A DNA stretch of 64,000 nucleotides. Source: Petunia secreta. Lineage: Eukaryota; Streptophyta; Magnoliopsida; Solanales; Solanaceae. This document shows positions 46,259 to 56,017 of this stretch, piece after piece. The notes below the pieces were generated by a model that saw nothing but the letters and a program-made list of their open reading frames with translations, made no database searches and was not told where the DNA came from. The stretch lies in NCBI GenBank assembly GCA_029990175.1, contig JARKIP010000033.1, forward strand, positions 17,095,001-17,159,000, read 5' to 3'. Positions within the stretch are counted from its first letter, which is position 1; each line of letters starts with the position of its first letter. Made by a program: the position numbers and the translations under genes.

Positions 46259-47935
46259 TGCATCATCAAGTCATGGCAAACCAGGACATTTTGTGTAAAT
46301 GATCTCTCAGGTATAAATGCTACTTGATTCTCTCCAGTTATATATGGTAATATCCCTTTCAGTCGTGGGCTTAGAACTTTAGAAATTCTCTTACATAGCA
46401 CATTACAACAGCAAATAGGCCTATATTGGCTTGCATACTCTGGTGTCTGCACTTTTTGGATTACTGCAATCATAGTAGTATTAATCTGTCTTAGCATCTT
46501 CCCATTCGACAAAAACTCCAACACTGCACTTGTAATATCTTTGCCAATAATTTCCCATACTGCTTTGTAAAATCCACTTCCATAACCATCTGGATTAGGG
46601 CTTTCGTTACTGTCAATGCTGAATATTGCCTTTTTTACTTCAACTTCAGTGTTTGGTTGAAACAGTTTAACCTAGTGCTCTATTGTTAACACAGGTTCAT
46701 TTTTCAACAAACCAGGAGTTATCTGAACTATCTGACCTCCAGTTTGTCCAAAATCTGTTTATAGTATGACACTATGATTTGTGCTATTTCACTTGAATAA
46801 TTTTCATCTATCCATTGTCATTCCTAAGCTGGGCATTTGTCTGTAGCATTATCATTAGTTTTAATACTGAGAAAAAATTATCCAGTGTTATCATCCCCTT
46901 ACCTAATCCAAGTGGCTTTACTTCTTTGCTGCAGAAACATTTCAGCCAAATAAGTTAATTGTTTAAACCTCTGAGCTCTCTCCCTTTCTTATGCTTGCAA
47001 GTTATGATTCAGTGGATTCTGTTGCAGCTGCTTTTGAACTTTGCATAGGGCTTCTCTATTATCTTCTGCTTTTGTGGTTAGATTCGTAAAGTGTTTTGAA
47101 TTCAACTCCTCCAAACTGTGTTTCAATATCTTCAGCCTTCTCACAATACTAAATATTTTTCATCCATTTATCTGATCCTCCCAAGTTGTAGCTACCATTT
47201 GGAGGAATAAGGGGTGATTCATCCATGTATTATAGAACTGAAAATATCTGGCTCTTGTTGTGTTCTCCTCTAGTAAAGCAATTTTGATAGAAAAATAGTC
47301 ACTCACACCTTCAAGGAGACAGGTTACATTACAAAGTGGCATTTGAGAGATCCACTAATTATTCAGATAGACCCAATCTATCTTAGAGAACACTCTATTT
47401 CCTTTCTGTTTATCATAGTAGGTATATCTGCTACCAAGTTGAGGAACTTCTATCAGAGCACTTTTCTCCACACATTCTTAAAATTTAGCTAGCTTAGTTA
47501 CTGACACTAGATTGCCTCATATCCTATCATCTATATTTAGACCAAAGTTGAAATAACCAATAAATAGACATAGTGATACACAACCCCTACTCAATTTTAT
47601 CAACTTATTCCATAAACTTCTTGTTTCTTCCCTTCTGTTAAATGCATGCACAAAGGTAAGGAAAAATATTTTCTGGATTTCCACAACAAGCACCTTACAT
47701 GTAATTACTTGACAGGATTTACTTAACTTTCACACTATAATAATCTGACCTCCATGTGAGCCAAATTCTACCATTGTAATCTTCCTGCAAAATGCCATCC
47801 ACCAAATATTTTATTTTCTATCTCAGAGATTCTATTACTCTTTATTTTTGTTTCAAGAAGACCAATCAATCTTACATTTTGAGAGCTGTAAAGGAGTTTT
47901 ACCATCTTTTGCTTACTGGGGCCATTAAGAACCCT
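46259..47935 (-). pseudogene. L1-type LINE, segment 2 (endonuclease and first half of reverse transcriptase)
   Basis: Minus strand. It starts RVLNGPSKQKMVKLL, the beginning of the APE-like endonuclease after GWN. The endonuclease end is seen as GVSDYFSIKIALLEEN followed by ARYFQFYNTWMNHPLF (47342-47160); the family reads GVSDHSP there, so a catalytic His is lost. The RT begins TMIAVIQKVQTPEYASQYRP, then CCNVLCKRISKVLSPRLK and GENQVAFIPERSFTQNVLVC before DLMMH at the LTR junction. Stops and frameshifts are many. The frame continues at 34498. Confidence 0.85.
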
Positions 47936-48147
47936 CAATAACAGAATGACTCCTAATCTTTAGGATTTTAGTTTAACTTTAATTCCTTTTATTTAGGCAA
48001 TGCATAGATAAGTCCTTATCCTAGTCCTTATCCTTCTCTAAGCTTATCTCTGTAGATGAAGTTGTTGTGATTGTTGTAACCTCTATAAATACGCAGCCAC
48101 AGATCAATAATAAACGTATACAATTTTCCTACCATCTATTTTGTTTA
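47936..48147 (+). repeat. 5' LTR of the Copia element
   Basis: About 212 bp, AATAACA...TTTTGTTTA, aligned with 52634-52845. The termini are not the usual TG...CA, so they may be worn or off by a base or two. Confidence 0.85.
48084..48091 (+). promoter_or_regulatory. TATA box in the Copia 5' LTR
   Basis: TATAAATA in CCTCTATAAATACGCAGCC, identical in the 3' LTR (52782-52789). AATAATAAA downstream could serve as the poly(A) signal. Confidence 0.65.
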
Positions 48148-48159
48148 TGGTATCAGAGC
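48148..48159 (+). other. Primer-binding site of the Copia element
   Basis: TGGTATCAGAGC directly after the LTR, complementary to the 3' end of initiator tRNA-Met, the standard plant Copia primer. Confidence 0.92.
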
Positions 48160-48215
48160 TCTTGCTAGACTCTCACGAGTTAATCCTCTTTCTTTTTACT
48201 CACCCAAATTCTCAA

Positions 48216-49130
48216 ATGGCCTCTAGTGTTACTGTTGTCAACGCTGATGGAGCCAACAACACTGTTACTACTGTCCAATTCAACCCTGTTACTCAACTGC
48301 CAATAAAATTAACATGAAGCCACAATTTCTCACTGTGGAAAGCTCAAGTCTCCATGCTTATGCGTGGTCACGATCTCTATGGGCATCTCGATGGCTCCAT
48401 CTTTCCCCTACTCGCACAGTCTCTCAAAACAATCAAGACGTTGTCAATCCTCAGTACGTAGCCTGGTATCGTCAAGATCAGTTAATTCAAAATGCTATCT
48501 TGGCTTCTGTTGATCCAACACTAGCCCCCACTGTTGTTGTTGCTGTCTCCGCTAAAGCCGCATGGGATGCTTTGCATTCTACATATGCAAACAAATCTCA
48601 GACAAGAATTTTCAGTTTGCGGGATCGTTTGGCTCGCATCTCCAAAGACTCTCGTCCAGTCACATATTAGCTTCACCAAGTTCGATCACTTTGTGATGAA
48701 CTTGCAACTGCTGGAGCGCCTGTATCAAACGAGGAACTTATTGTTAAAATTCTCAGTGGACTCGGATCTGAGTTTAGAGAACTCTCTGCTGCCATTCGTG
48801 CTAGAGATTCCACAATTTCCTATGACGAGCTTTATGAAAAGCTTCAGGATCATGAGCTTTTCTTAAAGCATGAAGAAGACAAGAAGCCGTTGTTGACTCC
48901 TATTACTGCTGCTGTTGCACAGAAAACAACCACAAGTACTCCTACTCGTCAGGGTAACAACTCTAACTCCAACAATCGCCGCCAGGGAGCAAACAATCGT
49001 ACCAACAATCAGCCATGGCAAGCACAGCCGTGGCGCCCATGAAGAAACAACCAGCAACAGCCCTCGGACAGAAACCTTTGCTGCCAACTATGTGATCGCA
49101 TGGGTCATTCTGCTAAAGATTGCAGATCAC
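48216..49130 (+). pseudogene. Copia gag with zinc knuckle
   Basis: Start chosen at the ATG giving MASSVTVVNADGANN. Blocks in order: FSLWKAQVSMLMRGHDLYGH, then (new frame) YVAWYRQDQLIQNAILASV, AAWDALHSTYANKSQTRI, CDELATAGAPVSNEELIVKI and GLGSEFRELSAAIRAR of the UBN2-type gag, then an Asn/Gln-rich linker and the zinc knuckle CQLCDRMGHSAKDC (CX2CX4HX4C complete) near 49080-49125. Breaks: a TGA near 48315, a frameshift near 48405, TAG at 48668-48670 and TGA at 49040-49042. The protein would coat the element's RNA; this copy cannot make it whole. Confidence 0.85.
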
Positions 49131-49785
49131 AGTCACATAACCATATGCAAGCCCGAGCTAATTTTGCTAGTCGCCTTGCTACTCAACAGGCTCCCTGGAT
49201 CTTGGATACTGGAGTCACTCATCATATTACCTCAGATGCGCAGAGCCTAGTGACCTTACATGACTACCACGACACCGAAGAGATAGCCATGGGCAATGGT
49301 AACACCATTCCAATATCCCATACCGGTAACACTAACATAAGTGCATCAAATCATCATTTTAAACTTCTCAATACCTTATGCTCCCCTGCCATAAAAAATA
49401 ATCTTATTTCTGTTTCTCAGTTTTGTCGTGACTATAATACATCTATTGAATTTTTTCCTCTTCATTATCTTGTAAAGGATCTGAGTACGGGGGCGCATCT
49501 AATTCGCGGGCAGAATAAAGATGGTTTGTATGAGTGGCCACCAAGTTGTGGACAACGTTCTCCTCAATGCAACATAGTTGTTCCAGTTCACCTGTGGCAT
49601 CGGCGTTTAGGCCATCCTAATCGCCAAGTTTTAAATAATATTTTGAACAACTTTTCTCTTCTTGTTTTAGATTCTAAATCTACTTCCATTTGTAATTCCT
49701 GCCATTTAAATAAAATGCATAGGTTGACCTTTTCTGAGAATTCATTACAAAGTAACAAGCCATTTCAAATCCTTTATAGAGCGAT
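49131..49785 (+). pseudogene. Copia protease and pre-integrase region
   Basis: In the same frame as the zinc knuckle. The aspartic protease motif is APWILDTGVTHHITSD, with catalytic DTG (the family usually has DSGA). Later LCSPAIKNNLISVSQFCRDY and DLSTGAHLIRGQNKDGLYEW lead to the gag-pre-integrase block HLWHRRLGHPNRQVLNNI with CNSCHLNKMHRL, the HHCC zinc-binding site of Copia integrase. The frame is lost near 49780 by what looks like a one-base insertion just before the first catalytic Asp block (DLWGPSP). Confidence 0.85.
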
Positions 49786-50309
49786 CTATGGGGACCATCT
49801 CCAGTTCTATCAATTGACAAAAAGAGATATTATGCATTGTTTGTTGATCATTTTTCAAAATATTTGTGGCTGTTCACACTAAAATCAAAAAATGAAGTTC
49901 TGGAAGCTTTTCAAACTTTACATCCATTGCTTGAACGAAGGTGCAATACCAAAATTCTCTCTTTGTACACTGATGGTGGTGGTGAGTTTCAAGGTTTAGC
50001 CTCCTATCTAAAAAGACATGGCATAGAACACTTGGTGTCGCCCCCATATACTCCACAAAGAGTAGCTTTAGTTGAAAGACGACACCGGCATGTTATTGAA
50101 ACCGCCAAAACCTTGTTACACCAAGCATCTTTACCCTCACAATTCTGGAGTTTTGCATGTCATCAAGCTGTTCATCTTATAAACAGATTAACTACACCCA
50201 ATTTACAAAATAAGAGTCCTTTTGAAACTTTATTTCAAACTACACCCAAGTATGAGTCCATTAAAGTATTTGGTTGCTTGTGTTATCCATGGTTCAAACC
50301 TTATGCCAA
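49786..50309 (+). pseudogene. Copia integrase core
   Basis: After the frameshift the frame gives DLWGPSPVLSIDKKRYY with the first Asp, VDHFSKYLWLFTLKSKNEV, LYTDGGGEFQGLASYLKRHG with the second Asp, and PQRVALVERRHRHVIETAK with the catalytic Glu, so DDE is kept although the usual PQQNG is PQRVA. It then runs to HLINRLTTPNLQNKSPFETL and ESIKVFGCLCYPW. A second frameshift near 50305-50310 puts the rest in another frame. Confidence 0.88.
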
Positions 50310-52661
50310 AATAAATTAGAGCCTCGTTCAACACCATGTGTTTATTTAGGTTTTTTGAATAAAAACTACTGCCACCAATGTTTTGATCCTTTGACTTCCA
50401 AAGTTTATTTATCACGGGATGTATTATTTTTTGAAGATAATTTCCCATTTGAAAATATTTTTTCTCATTTAAAAAATACACATACTAAATATATATCTTG
50501 GGAAGCTTGTTCCATAGAACAACCACTAGAGGAAAGTAGTTTACATTCAAACATCTCTTATCAGCTTCCTCTTCCAATTGAGCAACAGCCGGTGTACACG
50601 CGCTCAACCATCTCTTCTGCTCCAACTAATGCATCTCTTACAGGTAATTCAAATTCTCCCTTATCCAATACACTTTCTTGTCCTGAAACATCCATGCTGC
50701 CCCCTTCCATCCCAGTCCAAACTTCAAATTTCATTCCTGACTTACCCCAACAAAATACTTTGTCAACAGCAGTTCACCGCTCTCCTCCTTTACACTCTCA
50801 ACCTCAATCGACAATAATTACTTATCAACGCCGACATAAGTCTACTCAACCTTCAACCCAGGAACCTACGGCTCACCTTTCTTCCTCATCACCTACTCCA
50901 CCTTCCATGGCCTCACAATCCACTGCCCCACAATCTTCTGTTGCTCCATCTACCTCTACTACAACATCCAAGCATCCTATGGTTACTCAGATTAAAACCA
51001 ATAGCCTTAAGCCTAAACAATTCAACACTGTTCTTCAAAACACTTCCTCCATTCCTAAAACCTTTAAGCAAGCTCAACAATACCCACACTGGCGAGAAGC
51101 TATGAAAAATGAATTTGATGCCTTAGTTCGAAACCGGACATGGGACTTGGTTCCATATGATCCTTCAAAAAATGTGGTGGACTGTAAATGGCTTTTTCGG
51201 GTTAAATATAATTCTGATGGTTCTGTTGACAGGTACAAAGCTCTCCTGGTTGCAAAAGGGTTCACTCAACAACCTGGACTTGATTTTCATTGTACCTTTA
51301 GTCGTGTGGTAAAAGCAGCAACTGTTCGGCTAGTTCTTGGAATTGCAACACAACAAAGCTGGCCCATACGTCAACTTGGCGTTAATAATGTTTTTTTGCA
51401 AGGCCGACTTAATGAGGAAGTCTACATGCGTCAACCGCCTGGTTTTGAAGTTCCTACACAAAAAACGCATGTTTGCAAGTTGAATAAAGCTATATATGGC
51501 CTCAAACAGGCGCCTAGGGCCTGGTACACCGAACACACAAATTATTTGGTTACTTTAGGCGCCTGGTACACCGAACACACAAATTATTTGGTTACTTTGG
51601 GCTTTATCAAATCCAGATCTGACTCATCATTGTTCATCTTGCATAATTTTGGGATTATTGTTTATATCTTAGTTTATGTCGATGATATCATTGTTACAGG
51701 AAATCAGATTCATGGTGTTCAATATATTATAGATACTCTTGCAACTCGGTTTTCACTCAAGGACCTTGGTCCTCTACATTATTTCCTTGGTGTTGAAGTA
51801 TATTCTTATCCGGGTGGTCTTCTACTGTCACAACAGAAATACATATTGGACCTGCTTCAAGAAGTTGATATGCACAATTGTAAGGGTGTACCAACGCCGA
51901 TGGCTTCCAGCGTCGTTTTCCAAGAGTCACCGCAAGATTCCCTAGTTGATGGCTCTCTTTACAGGAAAGTAATTGGTAAACTTCATTACCTTTCTTTGAC
52001 ACGACCGGACATAGCTTTTGCTGTAAGCAAACTATCCCAGTCTATGCATCAGCCTTTACTATCACACTGGACAGCTGTGAAGCACCTCCTTAGATATCTC
52101 CAGCAAACGTCCTCATATGGCATTAGAATTGCAAAAGACCATGATCGTCGTCTTCTAGCTTACTTAGACTCTGACTGGGCCGCAGATCCTATTGATCAAA
52201 CCTCCACCACAGGTTATATTGTTTACCTTGGCAGCTCTCCGATCTCATGGTCTTCCAAAAAGCAAAGATCTGTCTCCCGTTCATCCACTGAAGCAGAATA
52301 TCGAGCTGTTGCAGCTGCTGTTTGCGAGACCAATTGGCTAACAAGTTTACTACATGAGCTTCGCTACTGTATTTCAGCAACTCCTCGGATCTTTTGTGAC
52401 AATGTCAGCACCACCTACATCTGTGCCAATCCAGTATTCCATAGTCGGATGAAGCATGTTGCGATCGATTTCCATTTTGTTCGTGAACAAGTTCAAAACC
52501 AGGATATTGAAGTTCAACATCTTCACTCAGCTGATCAAGTGGCAGACATTCTCACAAAGCCGCTTCCAAGAGCCAGTTTCCTCAAGCACTTTTCCAAGTT
52601 GGGTGTTGTTGACACCACCAACTTGCGGGGGCGTAATAACATAATGACTCCTAATCTTTAG
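50274..52661 (+). CDS. Copia polyprotein C-terminal part: RT and RNase H (795-residue open frame)
   Basis: The open frame truly begins about 50310 (CQNKLEPRSTPCVYLGF, end of integrase); the annotated ATG is only the first in frame. A Ser/Thr/Pro-rich linker leads to the RT: WREAMKNEFDALVRNRTWDL, KWLFRVKYNSDGSVDRYKA, VAKGFTQQ, then QLGVNNVFLQGRLNEEVYM, KAIYGLKQAPRAWY, LVYVDDIIVTG (residues 468-471 YVDD). RNase H: YLDSDWAADP, TSTTGYIVYLGSSPISW, SRSSTEAEYRAVAAA, then HSADQVADILTKPLPR. Two defects: residue 369 is Gly where the family has catalytic Asp (LDVNNAFLQG), and a 14-residue in-frame duplication lies at 51519-51602. It is almost certainly enzymatically dead. Confidence 0.9.
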   Translation: MLVLSMVQTLCQNKLEPRSTPCVYLGFLNKNYCHQCFDPLTSKVYLSRDVLFFEDNFPFENIFSHLKNTHTKYISWEACSIEQPLEESSLHSNISYQLPLPIEQQPVYTRSTISSAPTNASLTGNSNSPLSNTLSCPETSMLPPSIPVQTSNFIPDLPQQNTLSTAVHRSPPLHSQPQSTIITYQRRHKSTQPSTQEPTAHLSSSSPTPPSMASQSTAPQSSVAPSTSTTTSKHPMVTQIKTNSLKPKQFNTVLQNTSSIPKTFKQAQQYPHWREAMKNEFDALVRNRTWDLVPYDPSKNVVDCKWLFRVKYNSDGSVDRYKALLVAKGFTQQPGLDFHCTFSRVVKAATVRLVLGIATQQSWPIRQLGVNNVFLQGRLNEEVYMRQPPGFEVPTQKTHVCKLNKAIYGLKQAPRAWYTEHTNYLVTLGAWYTEHTNYLVTLGFIKSRSDSSLFILHNFGIIVYILVYVDDIIVTGNQIHGVQYIIDTLATRFSLKDLGPLHYFLGVEVYSYPGGLLLSQQKYILDLLQEVDMHNCKGVPTPMASSVVFQESPQDSLVDGSLYRKVIGKLHYLSLTRPDIAFAVSKLSQSMHQPLLSHWTAVKHLLRYLQQTSSYGIRIAKDHDRRLLAYLDSDWAADPIDQTSTTGYIVYLGSSPISWSSKKQRSVSRSSTEAEYRAVAAAVCETNWLTSLLHELRYCISATPRIFCDNVSTTYICANPVFHSRMKHVAIDFHFVREQVQNQDIEVQHLHSADQVADILTKPLPRASFLKHFSKLGVVDTTNLRGRNNIMTPNL
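51519..51602 (+). repeat. In-frame 42-bp tandem duplication inside Copia RT
   Basis: Two 42-bp units, 51519-51560 and 51561-51602, with one base difference by eye. Each encodes AWYTEHTNYLVTLG. The duplication lies between the APRAWY and SDSSLF blocks. Confidence 0.93.
52622..52633 (+). other. Polypurine tract of the Copia element
   Basis: TTGCGGGGGCG directly before the 3' LTR. It is G-rich rather than A/G mixed. Confidence 0.6.
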
Positions 52662-52845
52662 GATTTGAGTTTAACTTTAATTCTTTTTATTTAGGCAATG
52701 TATAGATAAGTCCTTATCCTAGTCCTTATCCTTCTCTAAGCTTATCTCTGTAGATTAAGTTTTTGTGATTGTTGTAACCTCTATAAATACTCAGCCACAG
52801 ATCAATAATAAACGTATACAATTTTCCTATCATCTATTTTGTTTA
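52634..52845 (+). repeat. 3' LTR of the Copia element
   Basis: Collinear with 47936-48147 with about eight or nine differences and no gaps by eye. Confidence 0.88.
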
Positions 52846-54300
52846 GTGTTCCAACCGAGAAAACTAACCATGGCCTTAGGAGAGTATTGAAGGCCCTCTC
52901 CTATGGGTGACTTGACAACCTTGTGACAAACTGTTAGTACCAATATCATCCTGAAGCAATTGACTGATTGAATTTAGCTACACTAATTCCTTGTTGCTTC
53001 GGACTTATGCTTTTGCTTATCTTGCTTGGACTAGTAGAAGCTTGCCAACCTGTGTTTGGTCTGGCATTTTCATTCCCTTAAGTCACCAGATTTCCTCCTA
53101 TAGCTGGCTTTGTTGCAGCCCCTTTCCTCTCTTTTTGCACATGATATGTTTTACCCTTAATTTCAATGACCTCTTTATGCACAATATGTTGGTTCTCATT
53201 CTTTCGATTGGTTTCTTGTTTTTTCTCAGCAGCTGGATGCTTCTTCCTCTTGCACTCCCTTTCTAGGTGCCTAAATTTACGACAGTAGTGTTAGCTTCTA
53301 CTCATACAACACCTTCTGCTCAACCACTACCCCTCTTTCATTTCCTGAATATGAGTGTCAGGCAGCTTAGAACCCATCAGCACTTTAACTAGTAATCTCG
53401 CAAATTTAATTGTCTTTTCTTCTCTGTATTTTGATCCACGATGAAAGGTCTCCCAACTAGACTTCTTATTTTGCTTAGCCCCTTAGCACTTATGTACTTG
53501 AAGTCCAACCTTGAAAACTTTTACCCAAATTAGCACGGTACACATCTTCTCCCTAGTTAATTTCATATATATTGACTATGCTTTAACAATAAAACGTTTG
53601 TAATCAAAGTGATAAATTCCCCCCTTCAGTAGATTTAATTTTTCTTGTTTCAGACTCAAACCTAACTAGCAATATTCCATTTTCTAGGATTGAAACTTTG
53701 TTTATCTCATGATTATGTGATAATCTTTGTATATCCCCATTCAACACAGTAAATAGAGGGTGAGCACCTAGGATATAGCATACAACTGCCTTTTTTTAGT
53801 ATTTAATTTCACTACTAATATCATTCAATCCAATAATAGTAATAGATTGCTCACCAGTTGTTATACACATATTCCAATTTGAATCCAGCATTAGATACCT
53901 TTGTAGTATCAAAATTATTCCATATCGAGCTAGGGGGAGCTGATTTAGTCAGTTCCTATTATTTGAGTTGCTCGGTTTTATCTGCCCGGGATTGTTTGCT
54001 GAAACATTGCTTGCTACAACTTTGTGAAGCTTGAATCATTTCTTCCCACTCCTTGACTATTGAACTGCTCTACTTAGTTAAAGTTCCTTTCCTTTCATCG
54101 CTTCCTTGACAGTTGGTGAATTACCCGGTCTAATTTTTTTTGAATTATAATCGGCTTTGCCTCCCTTGTTCGTCTAGTTGTTTTTTCGACCTCTACCTAT
54201 TGTTGTTTCCTCAGCCATTAGTGCCTTCTGAGAGGGAATTCTAACTCTCTTTCCATGGATGGCGCATGTTATGCTAACGTGTACCGATAAAGAAAGGAAG
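52846..54300 (-). pseudogene. L1-type LINE, segment 1 (ORF1 and start of the endonuclease)
   Basis: Minus strand. The start codon at 54218 gives MAEETTIGRGRKNN followed by a TAG at codon 15, then KGGKADYNSKKIRPGNSPTV, the N-terminus typical of Solanaceae LINE ORF1. A zinc knuckle end CRKFRHLEREC lies at about 53252-53284. The last codons before the Copia insertion are EGLQYSPKAMVSFLGWN, the start of the APE-like endonuclease, which resumes as RVLNGPSKQ at 47935. The exact 5' end near 54300 is not defined. Frames at 52991-53266 are shadows. Confidence 0.85.
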
Positions 54301-54854
54301 TTCTCATTTCATGTTGTGCAATCTCTGACATATTTTTTCTTACAACCTTGCCCAATTATTTTTTACTCTTATCCTTCTGCAATCTTTTAATTTTCTGTAT
54401 ATGTAATTCTACCCTTTTTATGTGGTTTATGTTTTGTAAAGTACTTAATTAAATAATATTAATTTAAAAATATAAAATAAAGTAGAGCTAAAAATGCAAA
54501 GATGGTCAAAATTTTTGTCAAAACATGCAAATATAGTCATACATTAAAATAATGTCAAAGTCATGTCCTAAAGTGTTAAGCTAATCCTCAAATTTCAGTT
54601 AAATCAATAAAGTTGTTCTAATTGTGATAGGATTAACACGGTTATGTTAAAGTGGGGACATAACTTATTTAGCTTAAAGGATCTAGTTTTGTTCGAGGTC
54701 GAAAAGTTAGGATCTACAAAATCGTGCAAGTAGTTGATCATTTTTTTGTGCGAATTAAGTACTTTTGGATATGCTCTTGAAGTGTTGAACACTTTTTTCA
54801 CGGTCTTGGAGTCTTGAGCATTTTTTATTTAACTCCTTAAAAAAGGAGAGAACT
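54301..54854. other. AT-rich spacer
   Basis: I see no coding motif or element end in this stretch. The minus frame 54604-54801 shows no recognisable family. Confidence 0.4.
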
Positions 54855-55151
54855 ATGGCAGATTTGAGCATTTGGCTGCTTAGCTCCTATGGCTTCTACA
54901 ATGATGATGAAACCCACTATAATTCCCCGCCTTCCCTTTCTAGTGAAGTCACTGTCGCCATATCCGGCTCCGGTGGTGAAACCCACTATAATTCCAATCT
55001 TTCTAGCAAGGTAGAGGTTAATGAGTTCTTCCCAACATCGTCACCACCTCTTCTACTGCCACTTTCAGCTCACTTTTACCACCACCACCATAGATGCGCG
55101 TGGTGTTCTGCCTATTCTACAATGCTTCCCGCATCAGAGGACTCATCATAA
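54855..55151 (+). CDS. Orphan ORF, 98 residues, unknown
   Basis: I do not recognise it. It begins MADLSIWLLSSYGFYNDD and contains a short duplicated motif, ETHYNS, at about residues 20 and 41, each reached through GAAACCCACTATAATTCC in the DNA. A Ser/Pro/Leu-rich middle and a His-rich stretch (YHHHHR) follow. It is not inside a recognised element, and the flank 55152-55400 is of similar base composition, so a broken exon of a host gene or an unrecognised element is possible. No signal or domain is convincing. Confidence 0.2.
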   Translation: MADLSIWLLSSYGFYNDDETHYNSPPSLSSEVTVAISGSGGETHYNSNLSSKVEVNEFFPTSSPPLLLPLSAHFYHHHHRCAWCSAYSTMLPASEDSS

Positions 55152-55559
55152 AATCAAGCTCCATCATTGGACTACTTCAATAAGATGCTTCAGAAAAGAT
55201 TCACGCTGATGTAAGCATACCAAACTCCGACCGCCAATGTCTCATTATCGTTGTTTCCTTGGCTTTAAAAAACAAGAAGATAAGGCTATTGGGACTCGCT
55301 ACTACTAGTACTACTGGTAGTCTAGGCTTAATTTTAGGAGTCGATAGATATGGCCTATACGCAGTTGGTGGTGTTGTATCCTATGGATTCTGATGTTCCA
55401 TTCCTATGATGATGAATGCATTTGTTGTTAAAATGTACTTTGATTTCTATACATAATAATTACGATATGGCTTAAATTATTTGGAAAATGCAACTAGTAT
55501 TTCACCCACACTATGAAGAAATGATGCCAGATTGATATTATTTAAGTTTTCCTTTTGAT

Positions 55560-55930
55560 GTTTTATACGAACGAAGTGTTGACGATTTGGTTTAATTATT
55601 TTATCAAATAGACAGAGTATTTTGGCTCATTTATTAATAACTACGACTAGATTACCTCCATTCCATATTTTCATATGTATTTTGGTGAATGAATGAAGTG
55701 AGGACAATTTTAGAGTCATCTACATGTGTATATAATATTTTACTCACTATATAAACCAGTACAACCGGATTATCGTTATTTCTAAGTAGTAGCATTTGAA
55801 GTTATTTTTTTTAGTGGATGTATGAAGTGAGACCAATTTGACCTCATTTCCTTACAAAATTAACATAATTTTTTATTCACTCTATGCACAAACACGGACG
55901 GCTTGGCCTTGTTATTTGTTGTGTAGGGAG
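55560..55930. repeat. Degenerate tandem repeat, period about 120 bp
   Basis: GAA(C/T)GAAGTG(T/A)(T/G)GAC, then an ATTT-rich stretch, then (A/G)TATTTTxCTCA and CACGGA/ACCGGAT-like endings recur from about 55571, 55693 and 55821. Units are much diverged. Confidence 0.35.
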
Positions 55931-56017
55931 TTGTGGTATTTATATAACTACAGCTTCACAACATGTAAAAGATACAGGGGGTATTTTTGTAATTTCTGAA
56001 TTCATTAAGTGTAAAAA

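Larger units (their letters stand above)
47936..52845 (+). mobile_element. Ty1/Copia retrotransposon (Ale-like) inserted in the LINE
   Basis: 4.9 kb with short LTRs (about 212 bp each), initiator-Met PBS, polypurine tract and the Copia order gag, protease, integrase, RT, RNase H. Short LTRs and the RNase H and RT residues suggest the Ale/Retrofit lineage (inference). The LTRs differ at about eight or nine positions by eye, so it is not very recent. The coding region has at least two stops in gag and frameshifts near 48405, 49780 and 50310. A clear target duplication is not visible, but the LINE frame resumes on the other side. Confidence 0.9.

Noticed and set aside
47936..52845. Fully intact, possibly active Copia element
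   Set aside because: At least two stops and three frameshifts in gag and integrase, plus a changed catalytic residue in RT.
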